From NCBI RefSeq assembly GCF_008831285.2, contig NC_045150.1, forward strand, positions 6,026,001 to 6,090,000: 64,000 nucleotides of DNA, written 5' to 3'. The position numbers were made by a program, and so were the translations under genes. The notes beneath the pieces were generated by a model. The model ran no database searches, was not told the origin of the DNA, and saw only the letters and a program-made list of their open reading frames with translations. How positions within the stretch are numbered: the stretch's first letter is position 1; each line of letters begins with the position of its first letter. Positions 1 through 13,320 of the stretch are shown in pieces. The stretch comes from Nymphaea colorata. Its lineage: Eukaryota > Streptophyta > Magnoliopsida > Nymphaeales > Nymphaeaceae.

Positions 1-112
1 TCGAACTATTCTATATCCAGACTCTGGATTGGCAGATCAGGGAACTGATAGCAAGTTAAATCAACATGCAAGTGCACCATTGATTGCAAAAAGAGATTCA
101 TAAGCAACCTAC

Positions 113-190
113 CCAAAATTCCACAGCTTGGCTTTGTTTCTCACGAATAGCTACAACAAGCTTCTGACCTTGTAACTCTGAAAGCTCCTC
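113..190 (-). CDS. Possible internal exon of an unidentified gene
   Basis: On the minus strand a 78-nt stretch is bounded by a pyrimidine-rich acceptor (AG at 192-191) and a GTAGG donor (112-111). It reads open in phase 0 for 26 codons: EELSELQGQKLVVAIREKQS followed by QAVEFW. The sequence is charged and helix-prone and looks coding rather than random. I do not recognise the family. No neighbouring exon could be joined with confidence, since the left edge of the window cuts the gene. It could also be a chance open stretch. Confidence 0.35.
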
Positions 191-1950
191 CTGATAGAAA
201 GAACAAGTGAAAAAGAATCAGATCATGACTAGTATTTATCTTAGGAGCAAGGACTAATCTATGAGGGCAGATAAAAATATAGTAAATGGAATATATGTTT
301 ATCAGCCACAGAATCAACCCCATTAATGACAACAATATATATGTAACTGTCTCTAGTTACCACCGAGAGCAGGTAACATTCGCATACCCTCACAAATTTA
401 TGTACAACGTTAACATATTGCTAAGAAGGACGGAACATGTCGTAAGAATACAAAAGACCTAAGTCTACATAGCACACACCTCTGTTGCCAGAGGCAAACT
501 TGTACTTACATCTACACTAAGTAAAAATCACCATACAGCAGCCAAAAGTTCCCTTCACGATCAAATGAAAACACCAGAAGACACGCCAACTCAGGTCCCA
601 GTCTGCCTGCACCAGAAACTTATCAGCAATCTTTAAATTCCTGGCATTGCAAGAAGAATACTGGAACCAGATTAACTGCAAGATAGCAAGACAATGTGTG
701 ATACTGTGCTGTCAACATTTGATCTTGATGTGCCAGGTGCTTTTATATAGAATTGCTCATTGTTTACTTGTTCAAATGCTGGTTTGGTACCATAATCATG
801 TAGTGAATCTTCTATCGGGATCTTTTGTTTTCTAATTTGTGTTTCTGCAACGTATTGTTTTTTCTTTGCGAGACATGAATCACATGATTCATCAGTAAGC
901 AATGAGTTACTGATTTTCTGTTTATGCGGTATTATTTAATTTACTGATACTCCCCTTTCTGTTTTCTTTGTTTCGTTTTCTAAAACGAGCTAGAATCATT
1001 TAATGAATCTCTCCTAGAATTTTTAAAATATACGCTTGCCTTCTTCCGCTTGAGATACCCTTCTCGTGTCCTTTTCTTCTATGAATTGTTTAAATAACGA
1101 GTAGGACTGAGGTGAGCGGTAGTCGTTATCTTGGGCTATCTGTTCTGGTGTGTTAGATGCAGTTAACTTTAGCATCAATTGCTCTAAATCTTTATGCCGA
1201 CCATTCCAAGCATAAGGAATCCATGAACAGTCCTCGAATGCCCTTCGTCTGGGTGGATGGGAGCGTCCAAGGGACTCTTCACCTGATCTCCACCCTCACA
1301 TCTTATATTTAACTTGACACTTAATGATAATGGCGCCAAAAAGCATAAGCATCTGTGAGTCCAAGGATTCATGGAATATTTTTTGTCTTCAGCCTTTGGC
1401 CTTTGTTTTTTTGCCAATGCTGCTATTTTATAATGCCACTTTCTTCTGCAGGGGTTGAAGTGGCTTGTTAATGTTTGGGGTGATTTTGATGTAAATGGCA
1501 GTAGGCCTTTATGGTACGGTAAAGTTTGTTTTTCTTTTAGGTCTTCTCCAATAGAATTTTAGATAAATTTCATATTTATGTGATGTAGCTTGTCAAAATC
1601 TCAGCATGGCATAGTAGTGAAAAAAGCTAGGCAGACCTAGGCAACAAAAAATAGTAAATGAAGGAAAAAATAATGACCATGATGGAGGAGGCGGAGGAGA
1701 ATATATTTAACAGCCAAAAACATGTTTATTTCTCCTCCGTGTCCATGAACTTACAAGTGTATGTTATTTGTTATGGAAAATTAAATATTCAACAATTTTA
1801 CCATTGGTAATTCATGTCAGAAAGCATTAATCTTAAGAGAGGATACTCATCAAACTCTTGAAATACTTTATTTAATTTTTTGTGGGATTATCATTAGTTA
1901 TTCATTTATCTATTTCTATTTTTTATGCATGCAGCATATGAATTCTACAA
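191..1950. other. Stretch without recognisable genes
   Basis: AT-rich sequence with only short, unconvincing open frames on both strands. It may be intron or upstream sequence of the minus-strand exon at 113-190. No tRNA, repeat array or protein family is recognisable. Confidence 0.5.
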
Positions 1951-3291
1951 CATCTGGTGTCAATGCTTTCTAATTCATGTTTTTCACAAAAAAGCCAAAT
2001 CATTAAGATTAGTTGTATGGAATGAATTTAGTAGGACAATAAAAGAAACATGTTGTGCATTCAGCGTTGTTTGTCCACACTATAAAGTATCTATAAATTG
2101 TAATATAAGATGGCACATTTACAGAATCATTTAAAGACATGTCCTAAAAGACCTAACTTAGAATTAGGCTAACACCGTCTTGTCATTGATGAAAATACTA
2201 ATGATAGAAAAGAAATTGTTGGTACTTTCAAGTTTGATTCAGATAAAAATTGACTTGGTTTTGCTAATATGATTATTCTTCGTGAATATTCATTTTGTAT
2301 AGTTAGTCATTCAGGCTTTTAGAAGTTTCTTAAAGAATTACAACTACAGTTCAAGTTATTGTCACGTAACACGGTAATATCATATTGCATACACATTTAT
2401 GAAGATGACATAACAAAATTATGCAATATTTTGAAGAAGCCTAATGAGTGGATTAGTCTCACATCTGACATGTGGGCTTCACCTTGTCAAAAAAGTAGTT
2501 ATTTATGTTTGACTGCACATTATATTGATAATAGTTGAAAAATACAAAAAAAGTTCACAACTTTGTTACGGTTGCAACACCTCATATAGAAAAAAAACTT
2601 ATATCAGTCATCAAAGATTGTTTACTAAAATGAAACATTGATCGTAAGTTGTTTTCAATTACATTATATAATTGTTAAACAAATGATATTATGGTTACAA
2701 AATTGACGAGTGGCTTCTTCAAAAGGATGCACTTGTTTGTAATGAAAAAAATTTTCAAGTTAGATGTGTTGCTCATATTCTTAATTTGATTGTGCAAAAT
2801 GGTGCCAAAGAAATAAGTAATGTGATTGATAAGATTAGAAAAAACATTAAACATATCAAGGCATCTCGAGCTCGATGTAAAATTTTTTATTAAGTAGTGC
2901 ATCATGTCAAAGTTACTTGTGAAAAAAAGTTATGTCTTGATATTTTAACTAGATGATACTTAATATTTCTTATGTTGTAGTTTTACAATTTAAAGAAGCT
3001 TTTGGTTGTTTTTAAGAACTTGATCATCATTGTCATTTGACACCGACTACGAACGAGTAGAAGAAGGCTACTGTTTTTCAAAATAGTTAAAAAATATTTT
3101 ATGATGCTATTAATGCAATTTCTACAATAAAGTATCCAACTTCTATTTTTTTTAAAAAAATTGTGAGATAAAGATGGAAGTTGAAAAATATATTCAAGTT
3201 CAGATATTTGCCTTTCAAATATGGCAATGACGATAAAAACAAAGTTTAACAAGTATTGAAATATATGCAAGTTAATTTTAGCAGTTGCAAT

Positions 3292-4255
3292 CAATGTTGT
3301 ATGTATCGTACGATACAAGGTTGTATTGTACCATCGAAACCATTTTATGCTACGATACACCCCCATATCATAAATGGGGGTGTATCGTTCCTGTATCGCA
3401 CGGAGGGTCTGCATCGTACGATACGGGGCGATACACCCCGTGTCGCACGATACAGGGTCTGCATCGTACGATACGGGGCGATACACCCCGTATCGCACGA
3501 TACAGGCTAATTTTCGTTTTTCCAAATCCGCAGCAAGGTGGAGCAAATCGATATTGTTTGAAAACACGTAGAAAGTAGAAACAACCGAAAACGGGGAAAC
3601 AAAATCAAGAGAACATCAAGACGATGAATCAAAGGTGACTGACAAGGAGGGAATGAGAGAGAGATAGAGAAAGGACAAACCATTTTGGCGGCGAGATCTC
3701 AGGAGCCCAAGCTAGGGTTTTCTCCTGCAGCGATTCTTCAGAGGGCGCTCGCGAGAGGGAGAAGGGCAAACACGGGTTTTTCGCGATATTTAGAAGGGCA
3801 AAGTGGATCGGGTCTAGAAACGACACTGGATCAACCAATTGTTAGATTTGAACTCAATAGTAGATGTTATAACTCTTGGATGGACAAAAGGAGAATAATT
3901 AAATAAACAACGAGAACTATGATTGCCACTTGAAAAACAACAAGCAATCAAAAGTTCGAAATTACAAGAGAACAATATTGAATCAGCTCTGGCGATCAAT
4001 AGCTAAAGTATATGTTTTAGAGAAAGATGCCAAAATAAAGTCTATCATTATCTAAAACACATTTTCTATGAAGAACTTATTATTTTTTATTTTTACTGAT
4101 TTTTTTATGGATTTTTTGATTTTTTTTAATTTTTTCTAATTTATTATTTTTTTTTTAAAAAATACGATACGGTTACAATATGTTATGATATTTTACGATA
4201 CGGCGTATCTTAAAGCCTGACCGATACGGCTTATGATACGCTTTTTACAACATTG
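3292..4255. mobile_element. Non-autonomous hAT element nested in the hAT pseudogene
   Basis: A 964-bp element begins CAATGTTGTA and ends TACAACATTG, which is a 10-bp perfect inverted repeat. It is flanked by an exact 8-bp direct repeat GTTGCAAT (3284-3291 and 4256-4263). An 8-bp target duplication is the hAT hallmark. Subterminal CGATACGG-type motifs recur at both ends. The left part is a strongly palindromic array. The middle (about 3600-3800) is GC-richer and looks like a plant 5' leader on the minus strand, with an AAACCCTAG motif and an ATG in good context near 3680. No transposase is encoded. Confidence 0.85.
3406..3505. repeat. Two 50-bp tandem units made of palindromes
   Basis: Two copies of a 50-bp unit (3406-3455, 3456-3505) differ at one base. 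Each contains CGTACGATACGGGG, a CGATAC/GTATCG inverted pair and CACGATACAG, so each unit can fold on itself. More diverged copies of the motif extend left to about 3300. They probably serve as subterminal transposase-binding repeats of the nested hAT element. Confidence 0.85.
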
Positions 4256-4840
4256 GTTGCAATGGTCTTTTAATTCTCATTATAAAATAAAAATAATTAA
4301 GTTTTATTATAGACAATTTTATAAAGATAAAGCATATGAATATGTCTCTGTAATTACGAACTACCATTGTGTTTGATATGATGAGTATAAAGTTATTTAT
4401 GTATTAAAACAGTATCTACTTGTTATGCTGTTGTGAATGATAGTGATGCATCTAATTTTACTTATTTGATTGAAATTTTTTTTCATAAGAAGCTTAGAAC
4501 AAGTGCATTAAATGACTTTCTTGAAAAATAATCACACAGTCAACGTACAAAATGAAATTTGGAGTTGTATTTGGAAGATCCTATTTTCTAAAAAATAATC
4601 TAATTGACATTTGACATGGTTGAAGATCAATGCACTTAAATACTGAGTGTTATCTAAAATGGAATGTGATAGTTATCTAAAATGGGATGTGTTATTTTGG
4701 TTATTTATATATTAACTGTTGCATTAGAGTCAGGTAGACGTATTCTTGATTTATATAGAAGTAGATTATGGGCAAAAATAGTGGAGGTTTTGATTTATGC
4801 ACAAGATTGGTTGCGAGATCAGGCTGAAAGTAATTAATTT

Positions 4841-7071
4841 ATTAATAGTACTTTTAAGTATATTTTTGTGTTGCTTATTTTATTCTTTTGTTAGATGATT
4901 CTAATTTGCCTACACCTTTGCTTGAAGATTAAACACTATTTCCATATGCATGCATTGAAACAGAATCATAAATTATATGTATATATTCTTTTGTATCAAT
5001 CTGTATTCTTTACATTAATTAAAACCTACACTTGTTCACACTAACCCAAATGACTACTGTTAATTGTCAAGTTTATTAAGAGAGAGAGAGAGAGAGAAAA
5101 AGAAAGAGAACAAAAAGAAGGATGTATTAGCTACACTACATCATCAAACTTCATTTTCTAAAACATGTAAATTTCAATTTTCAAAGTTGTACTTGATTGT
5201 TGTTCGTTGATGTAACAAGAGACTAAATGAGTCATCCTTGACAATTTCAATAAAAAAAAAACATTTCACCATATAGTACTAGTTTGCAAAAATTTTCTTT
5301 TAATGCCTATATTTGCCACAATGGATATGTTCTTTTTATTTTGATATATATTTTAACCATGTTGACACTAATGATAATGTTATTAAATTAACCTGTATTA
5401 TGTAAATAAAAATTTTAATTAAATAAGAATCTAGTTAGAATACATTCTTTCCTTGTTTACTTATTATTGGTACACGTTTAAAAAATATGTTTTTTGGTTT
5501 ATCTAATTATATTTGGTTAGTATCCGAATTATGAATGTAGATGCATAATTTTAAACTTAGCCAACTGACAAAATTACATTTCAAATCAGACATTATTTAA
5601 AAGTTAGATTTGTATCATATTTGCATATGGCTTAAAAATCATATTTCAATCGAATTTGGATATGACTTATAAATTCAAATCAGATTCAGACATAACTTTA
5701 AAGTTGGATTCAAATTGGATTCAAATGTAACTTAAAAATCAAATTTGGATCGGATTCCAAATTAGATTTTAAAGTTGGATTTGGATATGATATATGCTTT
5801 TTTTTATCTGAATTCAAATCCAAGTTTGGATCCAAATATACAAATAAAAATCAAATATAGTGAAAGGTATATCCGATCAGTTGACATATTGACGGGCTCT
5901 CATGTTTTACACTGCCCTTGATCCCAAGAGCTTTCGGCGCTTTTCTGCCTAGCTCTCTTTTTCTCAGGGTTCATGTAAACAAAAATTTACAAAAACGATA
6001 TCAAAGTTTTGATGAATCTACGAAGATGGCTCATTATGTCTCGATCAGTCGCTCTACTACCGGTGAAGGCAACTGCTCACTGGCAAACAAAATCTGTGTG
6101 TTACCATAGTGACCTTTTTCCACGACATGTACATTTTTTCCTCACCTGTTGTTCACAAGACCGAAATGTCAACACTGCCCACCTTTCTGATTGGCTGCTG
6201 TCTCTAGTATCACTTTTTCCCTGACGCAATAGACTCCAATCATTGTTTTAATCAGTGACAAACTCCATTTCCCGCTATCCTGATCAGTTCCTTTCATTTG
6301 TTTCACTCTACTACAGTTGTCTACTTATGCAAAAATATGAAAAAAAAGAAAAGAAGATCCCAGTATGTCATCAATCCATATTACTTCCGATTCAGCATCA
6401 TGACATTTGTTGAACTAAACAATAGTATGTGATACGGAGATTTACCAGAGTACAAACAAAAGAAACAACGATTTCAACTCAAGACCCAAAGGAGACCATA
6501 ATCTATCTGAAATTTAAAAATGCAAACTTTCTATCCTAACATCTCCCGAAACACTTTGCAAGGAACAGAGAGGGAGAGGGAGAGGGAGAGAGAGAGAGAG
6601 AGAGTTTACCTTCAAGACAGGGACATGACCATCTAGGGGATAATGGATGGTATTGCTTGGATGGAACTCCGGCAAGTTGTGAAAATAAATGCACGGTCAG
6701 TTTAGGGAAACACAAATAACATAGATGGACAAGTATAAAAATAAAGGTTAACTTTGTCACTTACCAACTGGTCCAACCCGATCCCCACCTTGAACCGTAA
6801 TTAAGTAAAATAGTGTTAACAGAAAGCAGCCTTCAGAGAGAATTAAGTATAAAGTATAGACAGCCAGTTAAATGTAATTTCCCATAAGTCGTGCATGTTT
6901 CTGTAAAACCATCAAAATTGGGATTGTTTTTCTAAATTTTCTTACATTAATACACTGCATGTTACCACAGAAATTGAACATGAGCTCCAAGGCACTGAAA
7001 ATTAGGACATAATGACTGAAGAGGAACTACACCAAAATGTTAGCAAGATATACTCTTGCCCAAGTTTCTGT
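4841..7071. other. Intergenic region with GA tracts
   Basis: No protein family is recognisable. The region holds GA microsatellites (5078-5099 and about 6568-6604) and a degenerate repeat field (about 5560-5870). The part just before 7071 is downstream of the RNA-binding protein gene and may include its 3' UTR. Confidence 0.5.
5560..5870. repeat. Degenerate GGATTCAAATT-type repeat field, copy 1
   Basis: Many loosely spaced variants of TTGGATTCAAATT and ATCAGATTCAGA alternate with 'aacttaaaaatca' spacers. The field closes with GGATCCAAATATACAAATA. The same composition, closing motif and orientation recur at about 12540-13320, so both are probably fragments of one dispersed repeat family. Confidence 0.6.
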
Positions 7072-10000
7072 TTATCGCCTACCACGACCTCCCATGCCAC
7101 CACCGGACCTTGGTCCAGGAAATCGAGCAAATTGTATCCGTAGTACTGGTGAGTCCTGATCTTGTTCATCCATCCGGTAACCTGAGCAAAAATGTCCAAT
7201 TATCATAAACTAAACTTCATCAATGAACATGAATATACTACTGTGAAACAGCAACTGTAGGTTAATTTTTTGTTTCTAAACCGTGGAAACTGCTCCAGAC
7301 ATGAGATTCAGTGGCATTCTCGCAGAATAAAAACCCAGGCCTAGTACCCTCACTCCTGGGCCTTACCCCTGATTAGGCTTGCACAAAGATTGGAGCCCAA
7401 GGATCAATTCAAATCTTGGAGTATATTTCTACCCGTGGAAATCATGAGGATGAAGGACGAACAAAACATCATCCAATCAGGGTGAACCACCCTCTACAGT
7501 CCATCCATCATTTCCAACACACTCCTGATCACCCAAATTACCCATTCGAACTCAAAAAATTTGAAATAGCAAAAAAAAGAACAAACCTTGCAAAGCGCTC
7601 AGTGCAGTTGCAGCACAGTTGACATTTGCAAAGTCCACAAAACACAGGATTAAAGGATCTCCTTCAGGCTGCAATACGGAAGAAAACACAGGCAACAGAT
7701 CAATCAGAACAACTTAAGCAAAGCAAGAATAGGAAGGCCAGACTATATCATGGTCGAGTGACAAAAACAGGATGACAGTAAAAAAAATTGTAACAGCTTA
7801 AAGGCAACATCGGTGATCCAACTAACAAATCTACAGCAGCCATTTACTCAACCTCATGCTGAATCAAACTTTCCAAGTCACTAATAATATGGGTACCAGC
7901 AAATTGCTGGGTCGTATGACTGATGAAAAAGTAAATCCTTCACAAAACAATGAAGCAAGAACATGCTCGTATCTATATGCCACCTCGACTCAGCATTCAC
8001 CTTGTGCTTCGACATCTTGTTGCAAAAACAAGAGTCACTTCACTGGTACTATAGAAAGAATGGTCCCCATAATTGTCTACAGCCAAAATAGTTTTTATTT
8101 TTTGCATAAGTTACAACAGTGGACTCCTATTCTACAGTTACATATTAAAAGCATATTTGAGCAACAAATTGATTCGATCTCGTATTTTTGGAAAAGGTGC
8201 CTATTTCAATATATGGAAAGAGACCAAGAAGAAAGTCTAGAGTCTAGACCCAAAAAAATTTCTCACAAACTATCAACATGAGCACTCACATGGCGAGATT
8301 CTTTTTTTACAAGCCTAACTTCCTTGTAACCAAGAAATGGTCGAAAGATATCTTCATAATCTTGTCAAGGAACACAGGTAGCTATTAACATAAAAGTAGC
8401 ATTGTTCAGACTTCAGAGTATGCAAAAAAGGAATTGAACTTGAAAGAGACTAAAATACAAATTAACAGAACCAATTCAAAGGATACGAGCTACTTCTCGG
8501 TGTGTGGAATCGGGTGGAAGCCCTTCCACAAAAAGAGTATTGGAAGCATCTGGAGGAAGACGTGCTTCAAGCCCAGGCCTTACGGAAAGGTCAACAGGTG
8601 GCTGGTTACCAAAAATCACGTTTCGACCATTTGCTGGAACATTTGGAGGAACAAGCCCTGGACCACCCATTAATACAGGCTCACTGAGAGGCAGTCCAGC
8701 CACCCCTCCCAACGGTGGCCCAGCAACTGCTCCAACAGGCATGCCAGTGCCACCAAAGCCACCAGCAGCCATTGTACTGGATTCTCCAGCGGCATGACTA
8801 GAAATTTGCTGGAAAATAGTAATAACAATGTGAATAAGCTTATATTTAACTAAAGATAGAAGCTCATAAGAAACTTGTGTATGATACCCCATTTTGTAAA
8901 TAGCGGTCATATGAAGCCATAAGAGATTTAGTGTCCTTCACAACATTATTTGCAGTTTGGCCATCATTGCGAACCAAATAACCAGGAATCCCTTGACCAA
9001 TTTGCATCCCCACCTCAAGTCCAACTCCAGCTCCAGGAGGTACAAAATCTATAAATCATACAGATAAGAAATTCTATTAGTTATGAAACTTACACACTCA
9101 CTGCAACAAATGGTCCCTGAAATGCAGAAACAAGTACTGAAATTGAGTGACATGTGCAACAGATAAAATAGATGACTGACAATGAATAACTGAAATCTCA
9201 CTGTGTCTAGGCAGCCATGTAATAGCAAGTCTAAATCCATAAGTGCATACCTGAAGGTTAAGAAAAAGGTCTGAGACAAAGCATGTACCCTCACAATTCA
9301 AGCATGTAGGGAGGCATCTCATAACACTCTCCCTTCCCATTCAAAGATGGTGATAGGTGTCTCGTGACACACTCCACCACAAACGTCATTTTTGCATGGA
9401 TATTCTCCCACTATTTCTATTTGAGAGGGTGTTGCACGACACACCTCTCAGTTTATGCTTTTCAAAAGATACCCTAAACCCATGCATCACCAAGCCCACA
9501 TTCTTAATGTCGGCTGGAAAGATCTTTTTCTTTTGTCCCTGAATAATCTAGCTAGCAAACACTCTACTGATCTGGTTGAGCTGGCAACACAAGTGAAGAT
9601 AGGCTTAATCATTGCATAAGAACTATAATGCTATTGGTCTTAGAGTAATATTATTGGAAAGACAATTGAAATGATTTGACTGCTTCGTAGAAAACCATGA
9701 AACATCCATGTTCCCTAACACTATATGGTGGAAAAATATAACCCTAGGAAGAGAATTGCATTAAGTTCACCTATCAAAAAGGAAAAAGAAGGTAACTTAT
9801 GTTCCACAGTGTGCCTTATCTTCCATACACATAAAATGCATCCAATCAGGCCCAAGGCCCTAAAGAACTGGCTCAAGAGAGATGCAAATGTAAATACATC
9901 CTCCCTACTATAGTTGACCGCTCCTATAAACATCAAGATTTTCAAAAGCTTCGAAGTTCAAACTCGAATATTGTATACAAACCTTTCCCACAAAAATTGC

Positions 10001-10827
10001 TACACTACAGTACCACGTCCCACCTCCGCAATGTGATGCTTCTTTATGGTGGGAAGAAAAAACTCCATTAGCCATCACAAGATCCTGACTTATTCGTGCA
10101 GAAATCAGCCACTAAGCGTTCGTACCCATTTCCATTAATCCCATGGGCGATGAATGGATTGAATGAAAAAAGAGAGTAACTAAAGAGCATGGCTAGTTCA
10201 ATCAAGGGCTTATGCATGTAGAAGTTCCGCTTTCCAGCCTGACACTACCTGAGTTCTAGAATTTGTTCTACTATCCTTAATTCCACCATAATCCAATGAA
10301 TTTTGGCGACATTCTATTCTATTCTACCTAAACCCAAATTAGCAGCAGAATCACACAGGTTTCGTTCTTTTTGTTAATCTGATTGAGACAAAGAAGACCG
10401 TGATTTCTACGCGTGCAACTGGTTACTTCTCCGGCTACACTACAAAATGGGGACTCCAATGTTGCTGTCCAAGCACCAACAAGAAGTTTCAAGCTCCAGG
10501 GTTTTCAAGCTTCTTAAACATAAGTTCTGCCACAAACTAAACGCACGAGATTTAAGGTCGGATCAGAGACACTTTGAAGCAAAATTTAGGCTTCTTGTTA
10601 GTTCACATCAGACGCCTCCAGAACGCAATCGAAGCAAAGCGAAAACAGACTAACAATCCAATAGCTCATTGCAGAACGAGGATTAAAAACCAAAAAAAAT
10701 AATAATAATAACGGAAAGGGGATCGATCCTAGGGTTTCCGATGAGAAAGCATACCGTAGGTGGGTCGTTGCCTCTTCTCAGCAGGCGCGCCGGGAACTCC
10801 ACCCGCGTTCCAGTAAGGATCTGCCAT
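7072..10827 (-). CDS. Single-RRM RNA-binding protein, RBP1 / nuclear-speckle (NSR-like) group
   Basis: Six coding exons join with consistent GT-AG junctions: 10827-10755, 9048-8888, 8808-8487, 8351-8290, 7668-7587 and 7181-7072 (810 nt, 269 aa). The start MADPYWNAGGVPG is the first ATG of the leader. Residues 1-160 are Gly/Pro-rich and probably disordered. The single RRM spans about 168-247, with RNP2 LFVEGL (170-175) and RNP1-like DPLILCFVDF (210-219). The tail is GGGMGGRGRR. The motif LPPDASNTLFVEGLP and this layout match plant RNA-binding protein 1-like/NSR proteins, which bind mRNA or long noncoding RNA in nuclear speckles and influence splicing. Nuclear function here is inferred from the family. 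No frameshift or stop was found, so the gene looks intact. The exact orthologue cannot be named without a search. Confidence 0.93.
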
Positions 10828-11142
10828 CTCCGTCAAGTTTCTTACAGAATGTGGACCAGCGATTGGAAGAGGGAGAGATCCCAGCTACTGCCGCACCGCA
10901 GAAACCCTCAACCGCTAAACCCTAAAGCTCGACCGGCTTGGACCTCCGTCCGCCTGTCTCCGTATGAGGAGCAGCGGCGAGGGATCACTCGGACGTTAAT
11001 GCCAGAAGGAGTGCCGTAAGGTTTGGGGTGTTATCGGAAACCATAAGATCGTGGGATAATCAAATCAAACTTCCAATTTTCTTGAGTTGCATAATGAAAA
11101 CTTTACCCACTTTATAGCCAACAAAGCAAATCACAACGGTGC

Positions 11143-11144
<2 letters not shown>

Positions 11145-11189
<45 letters not shown>
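11145..11189. repeat. TA dinucleotide microsatellite
   Basis: An uninterrupted run of about 22 TA units in the intergenic region. Similar TA runs occur at 18601-18648, about 33087-33121 and about 58409-58443. Confidence 0.95.
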
Positions 11190-11190
<1 letters not shown>

Positions 11191-12196
11191 TTTTGTAGCT
11201 TGTTCTGTATCTAGATGACTTAACTTTTGTTATGCATTCTTCAAGCGCATCACTATATGCAACGATGCATATATACTTAAGTCATCATTCACATATTATA
11301 AAACTTTGTCACATATTACAAAACTTTGTCATTGGAGCATAATTGGTTGGCCTTGTTGATATAGTGATTACTTGCTTAAGGAGCTTTAAGTTTTCATTTA
11401 TTGTAGTCCGCCACATGGTGGCTAGTGTGTGCAATTGCCCACACCGTCCTCACAAATTTTACTAATTTTTATATTAATAATTTTATATATTTGATTGTTT
11501 ATTTAGATCGGAACAAACACACACGAAACAAACGTCGGATAAGAAAAACATAGTGTTCTGTTCTTAAAATCATCAAACGGTGGACAAGGAACACTATTGT
11601 GTATGAAGACATGATAATAGTGTAATGGACAGAACGTCTTGTCTGTCATGTCCCATTGAACAGAAATCAAACGACCTCTAAAGTTATTAAACTAATGCCT
11701 GTAGATTCAAATTTTTTGGCTCATCACTGTCGTTCGTGAGTGTTCATACACATGCTTTGTGGATTCAGTCAAGAAGGCTTAAGATGGCCCAAAGGGCACC
11801 TCTACCGCACAAAGGTTATGTATAAAAACAAGAATATCATGCTATTTTGGAGGAAGAATGGCATCCAATAGGAGTTGAGAGTGAGCAATTGAAAACGACA
11901 AGATTAGAGAAGGAGGATTAAATTAAAGAAGATTAAAGAGATGAGGGTTGAAAAGGTGAGAGATGAATAATTTAGGATTGAAAAAGTGAAGGTTCAATGA
12001 CTACTCCAAAAAATCTGAAATATTTTTATTTTGTGTCATAAAAAACTATTACAAAAAGTACATTTGCAACAATAATTATTTGGCCACAACTTTTAACGAC
12101 ATAATATACTTTTTTACAATGGTTTTTAGCAACATAAAATAAAAAAAAAACATCCAACCACAGTGGTAGCTTATTGATTTAATTTTTCTATGTTTG

Positions 12197-12229
<33 letters not shown>

Positions 12230-12539
12230 GGGGAGAGAGAGAGAGAGCGTAAATAATTGGAGCGTAAATAATTGGTACCCCTTAATATTCGACGAAGAAA
12301 CAAAATCAGATTTCATGAATAACATCCGATCGGATTCAGATTCAAAGGAGTAAGACACAACAAAGTCAACTAGAGAAGGAGGTGAAAGAAAACCAAGGAA
12401 CCAAAGGGTATGGTAATTGTAGAGATGAATGGTCAATGAAGGGGAATAAATAAAAGTAGAAGGGGGAATGGAGAAGGAGATAGTTTGACGATAAAAATTC
12501 AAGCAGTCAAAATTAGTGACATGGTTTTGTCTGTGTGAT

Positions 12540-13320
12540 TCCTATTAGAATAAATCCGATTCACATCAGATATATGACCAAACTACTTAAAAAATCCATA
12601 TATGCAAAAAAAATTGATATGAAATTAAGAAATCAGATCGGATTTGGATTTAAGAAACGACAACCGAGTGGATTCAGATTTAAGTAAACATCTGATCCGA
12701 TTCAGACTCAAATTGGGCATAGACTTAAATAAATATCCTAGATAGGGATGTTACTAAATATGACTTAACCAAGCTTTGACCAAAGTGCATAAAAAAATGG
12801 ATATGAAAAAAAAAATTGATATTCGATTAAGAATTCAGATTAGTTCAGATATGAAAAATGGCATCTTATCAAATTTGGATTTAAGTAAATATTGACCAGA
12901 TTCAGATCGGATGTAGTTTTAAATAAATAATTATATACTCAATGTCTATAATATGGTTTGGATTCAACTTAAAAGTGAGATTCAGATTATTCGAATGTTA
13001 ATATAAGAACCGGATTCAGATCAGGTTCACTTTATGAGTTCAGATTCTATATTTGGATGTGATTTAACATTTTGTTCATGTAGATTCGAAAATGATTTCA
13101 AATCCAAATATATAGATATCCGTAACAGCGAATCTGATCCGTTGACATCTCTGATTCTATATCCAATATCCGTATGAGGTTTACATTGGATTTAAGAGTC
13201 AGATTCAAATTCGAATGTGGATTCAGTTGTTAATCCAAAAATCAGATTGAGAATCAAATCGTGAATTCGGGTTCGGATTCAGTTTGAATCTCAATTTGCA
13301 TCCGAATATACAAACATCGG
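12540..13320. repeat. Degenerate GGATTCAGATT-type repeat field, copy 2
   Basis: About 780 bp of recurring variants of GGATTCAGATTTAAG and TCCGATTCAGA, closing with CATCCGAATATACAAACATC. It resembles the field at 5560-5870 in motif, orientation and closing sequence. It probably belongs to a diverged transposon or satellite-like family. No coding sequence is seen. Confidence 0.6.

Larger units (their letters stand above)
1960..4840 (+). pseudogene. Decayed hAT-family transposase, split by a nested element
   Basis: Translated fragments on the plus strand follow the order of plant Ac/Tag1-like hAT transposases. A BED-type zinc finger remnant (CPHY near 2075, then an HxxxH-like end near 2130) comes first. 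Next is the core fragment WISLTSDMWAS...YLCLTAHYID around 2450-2530. The C-terminal dimerisation region follows at about 4720-4830 (ESGRRILDLYRSRLWAK, then AQDWLRDQ). Many stops and frameshifts separate the pieces, so it is not functional. The reading is interrupted at 3292-4255 by a second, non-autonomous hAT element. Terminal repeats of the outer element were not found. Confidence 0.75.

Noticed and set aside
3300..3510. CRISPR-like array
   Set aside because: The regular 50-bp palindromic units have no unique spacers and lie between hAT terminal repeats in a plant genome.
2983..3567. 194-codon minus-strand open frame with repeated Tyr-Arg/Ile-Val-Arg-Tyr units
   Set aside because: It runs across the boundary of the hAT pseudogene and the palindromic array of the nested element; the repeats come from the palindromes, not from a protein.
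7856..8281. 141-codon plus-strand frame
   Set aside because: It lies wholly in an intron of the minus-strand RNA-binding gene and shows no family resemblance.
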